From Polaromonas sp. 39-63-25 (lineage in GTDB: Bacteria > Pseudomonadota > Gammaproteobacteria > Burkholderiales > Burkholderiaceae_C), in the NCBI RefSeq assembly GCF_002278925.1, contig NZ_NCJH01000006.1, positions 248,001 through 312,000 of the forward strand: a stretch of 64,000 nt of DNA, given 5' to 3'. Position 1 is the stretch's first letter; every line of letters starts with the position of its first letter. The translations under genes were made by a program, and so were the position numbers. The notes under the pieces are model-generated. The model was given only the letters and a program-made list of their open reading frames with translations. It had not been told where the DNA came from and did no database searches. This document shows, piece by piece, positions 36,451 to 44,563 of this stretch.

Positions 36451-38283
36451 ATGCCCAAACCTTCTGCCAAACCCTCCGGAACACCTTCCGGCGGAGTCCA
36501 TTACCGCGTCGAGATCGCCGACCTCCATGCCCATCTGTTTCGGGTCACCCTGACCATTGCCGAGCCCGCCGCGCTGCAGCGGGTGGCGCTGCCGGTGTGG
36601 ATTCCCGGCAGTTACCTGGTGCGCGAGTTCTCGAAAAACCTGCAGGGCCTGCGGGCGCGGCAAGGCGCCCGGGCGCTGCCTGCAGGCCAGATCGCGCAGC
36701 TCGACAAATGCAGCTGGCAGATCCGCTGCAACGCGGACAAGCCGCTGGTGCTGGTCTACGAGGTCTATGCCAACGACAGCTCGGTACGCACCGCCTCGCT
36801 GGACGCCGGTCGCGGCTTCTTCAACGGCAGCTCCCTATGCCTGCGGGTCGACGGCCAGGACAAGGCACCGCACCGGCTTGAAGTGATGGCCGCGCCAGCC
36901 ATCACCGGCTGGTCCGTGGCCACCGGCCTGAGTCCGCTGAAGGTCGACAAACAGGGTTTCGGCAGCTATCTGGCCGCCGACTACGACGAACTGGTGGATT
37001 GCCCGGTCGAGATGGGAAGCTTCTGGAGCGGCGCTTTTGTCGCCTGCGGTGTGCCGCACCGCTTTGTGGTGGCCGGCGCCACGGCCAGCTTTGACGGTGA
37101 GCGGCTGCTTGCCGATACCCGGAAGATCTGCGAAGCACAAATACGCTTCTGGCACGGCGGCAAAAAGCCGCCGCACAAACATTACGTTTTCATGCTCAAC
37201 GCCGTGGACGACGGCTACGGCGGGCTGGAGCACCGCAATTCCACCGCGCTGATCTGCAAGCGCCAGGACTTGCCGCGCCTGGGCAGCAGCAAGCTGCCCG
37301 AGGGGTACACCACGCTGCGCGGGCTGATCAGCCATGAATATTTCCACACCTGGAACGTCAAGCGCCTGCGCCCCGCCGAGTTCGGCAGCTACGACTACGG
37401 CAGTGAAAATTACACGCAGCTGCTCTGGTTTTTTGAAGGCTTCACCAGTTATTACGACGACCTGATCCTGTGCCGCGCCGGCCTGATCGACGAAGCGGCT
37501 TATCTGAAACTCCTGAACAGGACCATCAACCAGGTCATGCAGACCCCGGGGCGGCTGGTGCAGTCGGTGGCCCAGGCCAGTTTTGACGCCTGGGTCAAGT
37601 ATTACCGCCAGGATGAAAACACGCCGAATGCCACGGTCAGCTACTACACCAAGGGCGCCTTGGTCGCCTTGTGTCTTGACCTGAGCCTGCGCGCCGAAAG
37701 CAAGAGCGCCATACCGGCCACCCTGGACGACGTGATGCGCAGCCTGTGGCTGCGTTGCCGCGGCGGCGCGATGAGCGAAGCGGATGTCGCCGCCGCGCTG
37801 CTGGAGATCGGCGGTCGCTCGTACGCGACGGAAATCGCCAGCTGGGTGCATGGCACGGGCGAGCTGCCGCTGAAAGACCTGCTGCAGCGCCACGGCGTCG
37901 CCGTGCTCGAGGAGCCGGCGCAACTGGCGCAGGCGCTGGGCCTGCGGGTGCAGGAAACGGGCGGCATCCAGATCAAGACAGTATTGCGCGGCGGTGCGGC
38001 CGAACGTGCCGGTTTTGCCGCCGGCGATGAGTGGCTGGGCATTGAAACCCCTGTGACCGGCAAGAGCCGGAAATCGGCCCCGCCGTCCAACCCGGGCTGG
38101 CGCCTGGGCAAGGTCGACGAGTTGCCGTTTTACGCAGGCCCCAGCAAAAAGATCACGGCGCTGGTCGCGCGCGACAAGCGCCTGCTTCGGCTCGAGTTGA
38201 CGATGCCGCCAGACACAACCACCTGGCGATTGCTGGCCAAGGACGCAACGCTGCTCAAAAAGTGGCTCGTGTCCGCCGCCTGA
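36451..38283 (+). CDS. M61 family peptidase (glycyl aminopeptidase-like) with PDZ domain
   Basis: The 610-residue protein has the zinc motif H295-E-Y-F-H299 followed by TWNVKRLRP, and a glutamate ligand expected in the WFFEGFTSYYDD block. A C-terminal PDZ region (about 480-570, GIQIKTVLRGGAAERAGFAAGDEW) follows. M61 peptidases remove N-terminal glycine or alanine, or act as endopeptidases. No clear signal peptide is present at the N-terminus, which is Ser/Pro/Lys-rich, so a cytoplasmic location is likely. Confidence 0.9.
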   Translation: MPKPSAKPSGTPSGGVHYRVEIADLHAHLFRVTLTIAEPAALQRVALPVWIPGSYLVREFSKNLQGLRARQGARALPAGQIAQLDKCSWQIRCNADKPLVLVYEVYANDSSVRTASLDAGRGFFNGSSLCLRVDGQDKAPHRLEVMAAPAITGWSVATGLSPLKVDKQGFGSYLAADYDELVDCPVEMGSFWSGAFVACGVPHRFVVAGATASFDGERLLADTRKICEAQIRFWHGGKKPPHKHYVFMLNAVDDGYGGLEHRNSTALICKRQDLPRLGSSKLPEGYTTLRGLISHEYFHTWNVKRLRPAEFGSYDYGSENYTQLLWFFEGFTSYYDDLILCRAGLIDEAAYLKLLNRTINQVMQTPGRLVQSVAQASFDAWVKYYRQDENTPNATVSYYTKGALVALCLDLSLRAESKSAIPATLDDVMRSLWLRCRGGAMSEADVAAALLEIGGRSYATEIASWVHGTGELPLKDLLQRHGVAVLEEPAQLAQALGLRVQETGGIQIKTVLRGGAAERAGFAAGDEWLGIETPVTGKSRKSAPPSNPGWRLGKVDELPFYAGPSKKITALVARDKRLLRLELTMPPDTTTWRLLAKDATLLKKWLVSAA

Positions 38284-38292
38284 ACCCGGGGT

Positions 38293-38814
38293 TCAGCCAG
38301 CAGGCATCTGCGCCTCGATCTGGGCTACAAAACGCTCGGCTTCGGCACTGCCCTTGATCTCGCGAACAAGCTCGCGGGCCCGCTTGATCACGGTGACAAA
38401 ATCGGCGAGGTCGCGCGCACCCTCGATCTTGATACACAGCGGCTCGGCCATCGGGCCCAGCAGGTGCTCGAGCAAATGCGAGGAGAAACGCTGCGCCTGC
38501 GCCAGGTTGGCCGCGCGCTGCGGCGCTGCGGCCGTGGCCGCGATCGGCAGCTGCGGGGCGCCTGCCGGCTCCAGCGCCGCCGGCATGGTTTTTTCCTCGA
38601 CCACTGCCGGCTCGACCAGGCCCCCGGTTTCAAGTTCTGAAAGACGCTCCGGATCACCCAGCGCTGCGGCCATGGTGGTCAGTTCTCCGTAGGTTCTTTT
38701 GCCATCAACCATGATCAACAGGGAGCGCAGTCGGGGGGCCAGGCCTGAATGCCGGTCTGCAATCGCCTCCGTCCCCTTCTGTGTCTTGTGATAAATCACT
38801 TGCTTGTCGGGCAT
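38293..38814 (-). CDS. Hypothetical protein, helical, function unknown
   Basis: I do not recognise this 173-residue protein. The N-terminal third (YHKTQKGTEAIADRHSGLAPRLRSLLIMVDGKRTYGELTTMAAALGDPERL, seen in pieces) resembles a winged-helix-like module found in Burkholderiales proteins with a LRSLLIMVDGKRT core. An Ala/Pro/Glu linker follows. The last 70 residues are helical and charged. There is no signal peptide and no membrane segment. The gene stands alone, convergent with the M61 peptidase gene, and is preceded by a GAGGTTG ribosome site. Confidence 0.75.
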   Translation of the reverse strand: MPDKQVIYHKTQKGTEAIADRHSGLAPRLRSLLIMVDGKRTYGELTTMAAALGDPERLSELETGGLVEPAVVEEKTMPAALEPAGAPQLPIAATAAAPQRAANLAQAQRFSSHLLEHLLGPMAEPLCIKIEGARDLADFVTVIKRARELVREIKGSAEAERFVAQIEAQMPAG

Positions 38815-38910
38815 GGCAACCTCCTGTAACTAGTTGTTAAGTCAGTCTAAAACCAAAACAGTACAACGTCGAGGGTGCTTACCCCGGAAAAACCCGGAAA
38901 CAGAGGGCGC

Positions 38911-40203
38911 TCAGTTCCGGCGATCCAGCACCCGTTTGGCCTTGCCCAGGCTGCGCTCCACACCGCCCTCGGCGCGCAACTCGATGTCCACACTGGTCCC
39001 AATGTAGGCCTTGATCTCATGCTGCAGCACATGGGCCGCTGCCTGCGCGGACGGGCTGTCGGGCGCCAGGCCGGGGCGGGTCTCCACCGCCACACGCAGG
39101 CTGTCCATGTTGCCCTCGCGGGTCAGAATGCACTGGTAATGCGGCGCAAGCTCATGGCGCTTGAGAATCAGCTCCTCAATCTGCGTTGGAAATACGTTCA
39201 CGCCGCGCACAATCATCATGTCGTCGCTGCGGCCCGTGATCTTCTCCATGCGGCGCATGCTGCGCGCTGTGCCGGGCAACAGGCGCGTGAGGTCGCGTGT
39301 GCGGTAGCGGATGATGGGCAGCGCTTCCTTGCTCAGGCTGGTGAACACCAGCTCGCCGATCTCGCCGTCGGGCAGCAGTTCACCGCTGACGGGATCGATG
39401 ATCTCTGGATAGAAATGGTCCTCCCAGATGGTCGGGCCGTCCTTGGTTTCCACACACTCGCTGGCCACGCCCGGACCGATGACCTCGCTCAGGCCATAGA
39501 TGTCCACGGCATCGATGCCCATGCGTTTTTCAATCGCAAGGCGCATGTCGTTGGTCCAGGGTTCGGCACCGAAGATGCCGGTGCGCAGGCTGGCGTCGGC
39601 GGCGGACAGTCCCTGCTTTTCAAACTCGTCGGCGATCGCCAGCATGTAGCTGGGTGTGACCATGATGATGTCGGGCCTGAAATCGGTGATCAGCTGCACC
39701 TGCCGTTCGGTCTGCCCGCCGCCAAACGGCACCACGGTCAGGCCCAGTTTCTCGGCACCGTAGTGCGCGCCCAGCCCGCCGGTGAACAGGCCGTAGCCGT
39801 AGCTGATGTGCACCAGGTCGCCGGGGCGCGCACCGGCCGCGCGTATGCTGCGGGCGACACAGCCGGCCCACATGTCCACGTCATTTCTTGTGTAAGCCAC
39901 CACGGTCGGTTTGCCGGTGGTGCCGCTGGACGCGTGAATACGCACACACTGCTCGCGCGGCACCGCGAACATGCCGAAGGGGTAGCTGGCGCGCAGGTCG
40001 TGTTTGGTGGTGAAGGGAAACTTCGCCAGGTCGGCCAGCGACTTGCAGTCCCCCGGATGCACGCCCGCAGCATCGAACTTGGCCTTGTACACCGGGGAAT
40101 GCCGGTACGCATGCTGCAGCGTGGACTGCAGGCGCTTGAGCTGCAGGGCGCGCAGCTCGTCAAGGCTGGCCTTTTCAATCGGCTCGAGTGGAAAACTTTT
40201 CAT
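38911..40203 (-). CDS. paaK: Phenylacetate-CoA ligase
   Basis: PaaK activates phenylacetate to phenylacetyl-CoA, the first step of the aerobic hybrid pathway. The 430-residue protein of the ANL superfamily has the AMP-binding motif HASSGTTGKPTVVAYT. It also has a YGLSEV-type adenine site (DIYGLSEVIGPGVASEC) and the C-terminal hinge region RSDDMMIVRGVNVFPTQIE. It starts at ATG 40203, overlapping the paaI stop by four bases. The multicomponent epoxidase genes paaABCDE are not in this window. Confidence 0.95.
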   Translation of the reverse strand: MKSFPLEPIEKASLDELRALQLKRLQSTLQHAYRHSPVYKAKFDAAGVHPGDCKSLADLAKFPFTTKHDLRASYPFGMFAVPREQCVRIHASSGTTGKPTVVAYTRNDVDMWAGCVARSIRAAGARPGDLVHISYGYGLFTGGLGAHYGAEKLGLTVVPFGGGQTERQVQLITDFRPDIIMVTPSYMLAIADEFEKQGLSAADASLRTGIFGAEPWTNDMRLAIEKRMGIDAVDIYGLSEVIGPGVASECVETKDGPTIWEDHFYPEIIDPVSGELLPDGEIGELVFTSLSKEALPIIRYRTRDLTRLLPGTARSMRRMEKITGRSDDMMIVRGVNVFPTQIEELILKRHELAPHYQCILTREGNMDSLRVAVETRPGLAPDSPSAQAAAHVLQHEIKAYIGTSVDIELRAEGGVERSLGKAKRVLDRRN

Positions 40204-40646
40204 GCGGCCTCCGCGCCGGTCACCGGAATGACGGTACCTGCAATCTGAGCGCTCTTGCCACGGAACATCGCCACCACCTCACCGCGCTGGTTGCTGACCA
40301 TCATGTCGTAAATGCCGTGCCGGCCCTGCAGCGTCTGCTCCACCCCTTCGCAGGTCAACACGTCGCCGAGCTGGCCGGGTTTGAGGAACTCGATGCTGCA
40401 GCCCGCCGCCACCGCGACCTTGTTGTAGCTGTTGCAGGCAAAGGCAAAAGTCGAGTCGGCCAGCGTGAAAATCAGTCCGCCGTGGCAGATCTTGTGGCCA
40501 TTGAGCATGGGCTCACGCACGGCCATGCGCATGACGGCGCGGCCCGGCGCGCAGGACACCAGCTCCATCTGCATGAAGTCGCGCGAGGCACTGTCGGCGG
40601 CAAACATGGATTCGCCCACAGCCTGGGCCAGTTGCTGGGCATCCAT
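40200..40646 (-). CDS. paaI: Hydroxyphenylacetyl-CoA thioesterase PaaI
   Basis: The 148-residue hotdog-fold thioesterase contains NGHKICHGGLIFTLADSTFAFACNS, with the catalytic Asp in the LAD segment. In the paa pathway PaaI rescues CoA from dead-end phenylacetyl-CoA derivatives. It lies directly between paaG and paaK, with no gap after paaG and a four-base overlap with paaK. Confidence 0.94.
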   Translation of the reverse strand: MDAQQLAQAVGESMFAADSASRDFMQMELVSCAPGRAVMRMAVREPMLNGHKICHGGLIFTLADSTFAFACNSYNKVAVAAGCSIEFLKPGQLGDVLTCEGVEQTLQGRHGIYDMMVSNQRGEVVAMFRGKSAQIAGTVIPVTGAEAA

Positions 40647-41462
40647 CTAGTTGCCCCTGAACGCTGGCGGGCGCTTCTCGAGGAAGGCCATCACGCCTTC
40701 GATGTAATCGTGGCTGCGGCCCAGCGCCGACTGGGTGTCCCGTTCCTGATCCAGCTGGGCATCCAGGCCCCGGCTGGCGCCTTCGCTGAGCAGGCGCCGC
40801 GTTTCGACAAGGGCGCGGGTCGGCATGACGGCCAGGCGTGCGGCCAGCGCCATGGCCTTGTCCAGGCAGTCTTCGCCCTCGGCGGCCACGTCCCAGATCA
40901 TTCCCCACTCTTTCGCGTCCTTCGCGCTGAGCTTGTCGCCCAGCATGGCCAGTCCCAGAGCCCGCGCCAGGCCCAGGCGCTTGACCAGAAACCAGGAGCC
41001 GCCTGCATCGGGCACCAGGCCGATCTTGCTGAAGGCCTGGATGAAGCTGGCGCCCGGCGCGGCAATCGCCAGGTCGCAGGTCATGGCCAGCGAGGCCCCC
41101 GCACCAGCGGCCACGCCGTTCACGGCGGCAATCGTCGGCACGCGCAGCTTCTGCAGGCGCCGCACCGTCGGGTTGAAGGCCTGGTCGATGATGGGCCCGG
41201 GATCGGCACGTTCGACAAGGTTGGGGCCGGGCGCAAAGTCGAACTCGGCCAGATCGGCACCGGCGCAGAATCCGCGGCCGGCGCCGGTGATCACGAGGGC
41301 ACGCAGCGCTGGATCGGCCTCCACTGCGTCCAGCGCCGTCCAGAGCTGCTGGTGCATCTGGCGGGTAAAGCTGTTCAGGGCCTGCGGGCGGTTCAGCGTC
41401 ACGAGCGCCACGGCGCCCCGTGTGGACAACAGCACGGCAGGTTCGGAAGGGACATCGGTCAT
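40647..41462 (-). CDS. paaG: Ring-epoxide isomerase / enoyl-CoA hydratase family protein PaaG
   Basis: The 271-residue crotonase-fold protein has VTLNRPQALNSF, the oxyanion-hole blocks GRGFCAGADL and NGVAAGAGASL, and the acidic residue in IGLVPDAGGSWFL. PaaG isomerises ring-1,2-epoxyphenylacetyl-CoA to the oxepin. The ATG at 41460-41462 has AGGAG six bases upstream, which decides the start over two earlier in-frame starts. The promoter side faces a perfect palindrome at 41487-41514. Confidence 0.88.
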   Translation of the reverse strand: MTDVPSEPAVLLSTRGAVALVTLNRPQALNSFTRQMHQQLWTALDAVEADPALRALVITGAGRGFCAGADLAEFDFAPGPNLVERADPGPIIDQAFNPTVRRLQKLRVPTIAAVNGVAAGAGASLAMTCDLAIAAPGASFIQAFSKIGLVPDAGGSWFLVKRLGLARALGLAMLGDKLSAKDAKEWGMIWDVAAEGEDCLDKAMALAARLAVMPTRALVETRRLLSEGASRGLDAQLDQERDTQSALGRSHDYIEGVMAFLEKRPPAFRGN

Positions 41463-41486
41463 AAGCATCTCCTGTGTCGAATCTAG

Positions 41487-41514
41487 CATTAACCGACCGT
41501 GAGGTCGGTTAATG
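41487..41514. promoter_or_regulatory. PaaR-like TetR-family operator
   Basis: This is a 28-base perfect inverted repeat with arms CATTAACCGACC and GGTCGGTTAATG around GTGA. The core ACCGACC...GGTCGGT resembles the operator reported for PaaR, the TetR-type repressor of phenylacetate genes that responds to phenylacetyl-CoA. It lies between the divergent paaG and crotonase genes and could control both. No paaR gene is in the window. Confidence 0.8.
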
Positions 41515-41594
41515 TTTTCCCTTGCTTTTCCACCTCACGGCGCGCTGTCCATGCAAAAAGATCGTGGCATGATTCAGCCTCAAAGGAACCCGCC

Positions 41595-42371
41595 ATGACT
41601 TATGAATTGATCCAGACCCGCACCGAAGGCCGAGTGGCCATCGTCACCCTGAACCGGCCCAAGCAACTCAATGCGCTCAACGATCAGCTGATGGACGAGC
41701 TGGGCGCCGCGCTCAAGGCGTTCGACGCGGACGACAACATCGGCTGCATGATCCTGACCGGCAGCGAAAAAGCCTTTGCAGCCGGCGCCGACATCGGCGC
41801 GATGGCGAGCTACAGCTTTGCCGACGTCTACAAGGGCGACTACATCACGCGCAACTGGGAGCAGATCCGCAGCATCCGCAAGCCGGTGATCGCCGCCGTC
41901 AGCGGCTTTGCACTCGGCGGCGGCTGCGAGCTGGCCATGATGTGCGACTTCATCATTGCCGCGGACAACGCCAGATTCGGCCAGCCTGAAATCAAGCTGG
42001 GCATCATCCCCGGTTCGGGCGGCACGCAACGCCTGCCGCGCGCCGTCGGCAAAGCCAAGGCCATGGACCTGGTGCTGACCGGCCGCATGATGGATGCCGT
42101 GGAAGCCGAACGCAGCGGGCTCGTCAGCCGCGTCGTGCCGCTGGACAAACTCATGGAGGAAGCGCTGGGTGCCGCGCTGCAGATCTGCGACTACGGACAG
42201 ATTGCCGTGATGGCCGCCAAGGAAGCCGTGAACCGCGCCTGGGAAGGCACACTGGCCGACGGCATCATGTTCGAGCGGCGCCTGTTTCACGCGACCTTTG
42301 CAACCGAGGACCAGAAGGAAGGCATGGACGCTTTTGTCAACAAGCGCAAGCCGGTGTTCAAGCATCAGTGA
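41595..42371 (+). CDS. paaF: Enoyl-CoA hydratase (PaaF-like crotonase)
   Basis: The 258-residue protein is a typical short-chain enoyl-CoA hydratase. It has [39 protein letters not shown] with the first catalytic Glu region, and [17 protein letters not shown] with the second catalytic Glu. It could be PaaF of the phenylacetate pathway or a general beta-oxidation hydratase. The neighbouring paa genes and shared palindrome favour PaaF. The ATG at 41595 follows AAAGGAACCCGCC. Confidence 0.88.
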   Translation: MTYELIQTRTEGRVAIVTLNRPKQLNALNDQLMDELGAALKAFDADDNIGCMILTGSEKAFAAGADIGAMASYSFADVYKGDYITRNWEQIRSIRKPVIAAVSGFALGGGCELAMMCDFIIAADNARFGQPEIKLGIIPGSGGTQRLPRAVGKAKAMDLVLTGRMMDAVEAERSGLVSRVVPLDKLMEEALGAALQICDYGQIAVMAAKEAVNRAWEGTLADGIMFERRLFHATFATEDQKEGMDAFVNKRKPVFKHQ

Positions 42372-42470
42372 GCCCCCACGGTCGCTCGCTGCCCACTGGG
42401 GCGCGCGTTCTATCATGGAGCGCCCCGGCGGAAAACCATCACCGCCGGCCAAAGTCCGTTCAAGTTTGGC

Positions 42471-42476
42471 TATAAT
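42471..42476 (+). promoter_or_regulatory. -10 element of the tRNA promoter
   Basis: TATAAT lies 11 bases before the mature tRNA 5' end and is followed by a GC-rich discriminator (CTGCGACGCGC), typical of stringently controlled stable RNA promoters. No good -35 hexamer is visible at the expected spacing. Confidence 0.6.
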
Positions 42477-42487
42477 CTGCGACGCGC

Positions 42488-42564
42488 GGTGATATAGCTC
42501 AGTTGGTTAGAGCGCAGCATTCATAATGCTGATGTCGGTGGTTCAAGTCCACCTATCACCACCA
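42488..42564 (+). tRNA. tRNA-Met (CAT anticodon)
   Basis: The 77-base sequence folds as a tRNA. The acceptor stem pairs GGTGATA with TATCACC, the D-loop holds AGTTGGTTA, the anticodon stem CAGCA/TGCTG carries the loop TTCATAA, and the T-loop is TTCAAGT. The CCA end is encoded. The acceptor begins with a pair, so it is not initiator tRNA. Elongator Met is most likely; a lysidine-modified tRNA-Ile2 with the same anticodon cannot be fully excluded by eye. Confidence 0.93.
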
Positions 42565-42575
42565 CGGTTTCGCGG

Positions 42576-42607
42576 AGCCCCAGAGGTCTGATCCTCTGGG
42601 GCTTTGT
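42576..42607 (+). terminator. Rho-independent terminator after the tRNA
   Basis: AGCCCCAGAG pairs perfectly with CTCTGGGGCT around an eight-base loop and is followed by TTGTT. It lies 11 bases after the tRNA CCA end. Confidence 0.85.
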
Positions 42608-42633
42608 TACTTCACAGCCTCTGGACATAAACC

Positions 42634-43101
42634 ATGAAACGCTGCATGCCCTCCCTGCCTCTGGCCCTGCCGGCCGCGCTGATCGCCGTCCTGATGACGC
42701 TGGCGAGCCTGTTCGCCACGCCGGCGCTGGCCCAGACCGACGAAGTCCCCAGCGTCCGCAATTTCCCCAAGGCCGCCCTGCGCGGCCTGCTGGTGGTCCG
42801 CGCACCGCCCGACATCAGCCTGAACGGCAAGGCCGACCGCCTGTCTCCCGGTGCACGCATCCGCAACGCCAACAACAACTTTGTGTTGTCGGGCACCCTG
42901 CTGGGCCAGGAGTTGCTGGTCAATTACACCCGCGACAGCGCCGGCCTGGTGTATGAGGTCTGGGTGCTGACCGCCGAGGAAGCCAAGGAAAAACGCGCCG
43001 GCCTGTCCTCGCGCAATTTCATCTTCAGCTCGGAAGCTGAAACCGCGCCCCAGGACGACGGCAAGACGCCTTACAACCAGTTGCCGAGCTACAAGCAGTA
43101 A
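42634..43101 (+). CDS. Exported protein of unknown function
   Basis: The 155-residue protein has a long signal peptide (to about ATPALAQ at residue 34). A compact mature domain (about residues 40-125) follows with RNFPKAALRGLLVV, ISLNGKADRLSPGARIRN and LVNYTRDSAGLVYEVWVLT. The tail is polar and ends in PSYKQ. I know no assigned function; the domain may be a small beta-barrel. It lies between the tRNA and miaB in the same direction. Confidence 0.78.
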   Translation: MKRCMPSLPLALPAALIAVLMTLASLFATPALAQTDEVPSVRNFPKAALRGLLVVRAPPDISLNGKADRLSPGARIRNANNNFVLSGTLLGQELLVNYTRDSAGLVYEVWVLTAEEAKEKRAGLSSRNFIFSSEAETAPQDDGKTPYNQLPSYKQ

Positions 43102-43120
43102 CCCTGCTTTTTTGCAAGCA

Positions 43121-43178
43121 GAATCAGCCTTCAGCCCTTATTTCACGGGCGCCAGCAGCTCCTAATTCGATAGCAAAT
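43121..43178. repeat. Dispersed intergenic repeat family 1, copy E (reverse orientation)
   Basis: Read on the minus strand it gives TTGCTATCGAATTAGGAGCT, a GGCGCCCGTG block, and AAGGGCTGAAGGCTGATT. It lies immediately before the miaB ATG, so its last bases form the miaB leader. A separate small hairpin CTGCTT/AAGCAG precedes it at 43104-43121. Confidence 0.6.
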
Positions 43179-43180
43179 TC

Positions 43181-44527
43181 ATGAGCAAAAAAGTCTTCAT
43201 CAAAACCTTCGGCTGCCAGATGAACGAGTACGACTCGGACAAGATGTCCGACGTGCTGCACGCCGCCCAGGGTTACGAGCCCACCAGCAATGTGGACGAG
43301 GCCGACCTGATCCTGTTCAACACCTGCTCGGTGCGCGAAAAGGCGCAGGAAAAGGTCTTCAGCGACCTCGGGCGGGTCAAGCACCTGAAGAAAAAGGGCG
43401 TGCTGATCGGCGTCGGCGGCTGCGTGGCCAGCCAGGAGGGCGACGCCATCATCGAACGCGCGCCGTATGTCGATGTGGTGTTCGGCCCGCAGACCCTGCA
43501 CCGCCTGCCCGACCTGCTGGCCAGACGCATCAGCCTGGGCAAATCGCAGGTGGACATCAGCTTTCCCGAGATTGAGAAGTTCGACCACCTGCCGCCCGCC
43601 CGCGTGGAAGGCCCCAGCGCCTTTGTCAGCATCATGGAAGGCTGCTCCAAATACTGCAGCTACTGCGTGGTGCCCTACACGCGCGGCGAGGAAGTTTCAC
43701 GCCCGTTCGAGGACGTGCTGGTCGAAGTGGCGGGCCTGGCCGACCAGGGCGTGCGAGAGGTGACGCTGCTGGGACAGAACGTCAACGCCTACCGCGGACC
43801 GATGGGCGGCACCGCCGACGTCGCCGATTTCGCCACCCTGCTCGAATACGTCTCCGACATTCCCGGCATCGAACGCATCCGTTATGTCACCAGCCACCCC
43901 AACGAGTTCACGCAGCGCCTGATCGACGCCTACGGCAAACTGCCCAAGCTGGTGAACCACCTGCACCTGCCGGTGCAGCACGGCTCGGACCGCATCCTGA
44001 TGGCCATGAAACGCGGCTACACCGCGATGGAATACAAATCCACCATCCGCAAGCTGCGCGCGATCCGCCCCGACCTGGCCATGAGCAGCGACTTCATCGT
44101 CGGTTTTCCCGGCGAGACCGAGGACGACTTCAGCAAGATGATGAAGCTGATCGACGACGTCGGTTACGACACCTCGTTCAGCTTCATCTTCAGCCCGCGG
44201 CCGGGCACACCCGCGGCCAATCTGCTAGATGACACGCCGCACGAGGTCAAGCTCGCGCGCCTGCAGCGCCTGCAGGCCGCCCTCGACGACAGCGTACGCG
44301 CCATCAGCGCCAGCCGCCAGGGCACGGTGCAACGCATCCTGGTCGAAGGGGCATCCCGCAAGGATGCGACCGAGCTGATGGGTCGCACCGAATGCAACCG
44401 CGTCGTCAACTTCAGAGGCCAGCCGCGCCTGATCGGCCAGATGGTGGACGTGACCATCACCGAAGCCTCGCAACGCTCCCTGCGCGGAGAAGTTCTGCAC
44501 CACGAAGAGCCCGCACTGAGCGTTTGA
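43181..44527 (+). CDS. miaB: tRNA-2-methylthio-N6-dimethylallyladenosine synthase
   Basis: MiaB is a radical-SAM enzyme that methylthiolates i6A37 of tRNAs reading UNN codons. The 448-residue protein has the N-terminal cluster Cys at C12, in NTCSVRE (about 49) and in GGCVASQEG (about 83). The radical-SAM triad is C155, C159 and C162 ([10 protein letters not shown]). A C-terminal TRAM domain ([17 protein letters not shown] region) follows. Length is normal. Confidence 0.97.
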   Translation: MSKKVFIKTFGCQMNEYDSDKMSDVLHAAQGYEPTSNVDEADLILFNTCSVREKAQEKVFSDLGRVKHLKKKGVLIGVGGCVASQEGDAIIERAPYVDVVFGPQTLHRLPDLLARRISLGKSQVDISFPEIEKFDHLPPARVEGPSAFVSIMEGCSKYCSYCVVPYTRGEEVSRPFEDVLVEVAGLADQGVREVTLLGQNVNAYRGPMGGTADVADFATLLEYVSDIPGIERIRYVTSHPNEFTQRLIDAYGKLPKLVNHLHLPVQHGSDRILMAMKRGYTAMEYKSTIRKLRAIRPDLAMSSDFIVGFPGETEDDFSKMMKLIDDVGYDTSFSFIFSPRPGTPAANLLDDTPHEVKLARLQRLQAALDDSVRAISASRQGTVQRILVEGASRKDATELMGRTECNRVVNFRGQPRLIGQMVDVTITEASQRSLRGEVLHHEEPALSV

Positions 44528-44563
44528 AACCACGCGCAGCACCCCCGCCGGCAAGGACCTCCC

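Noticed and set aside
42488-42564. The tRNA as initiator tRNA-fMet
   Set aside because: The first acceptor base is paired (G with C), whereas initiator tRNAs have an unpaired first position and three G-C pairs in the anticodon stem.
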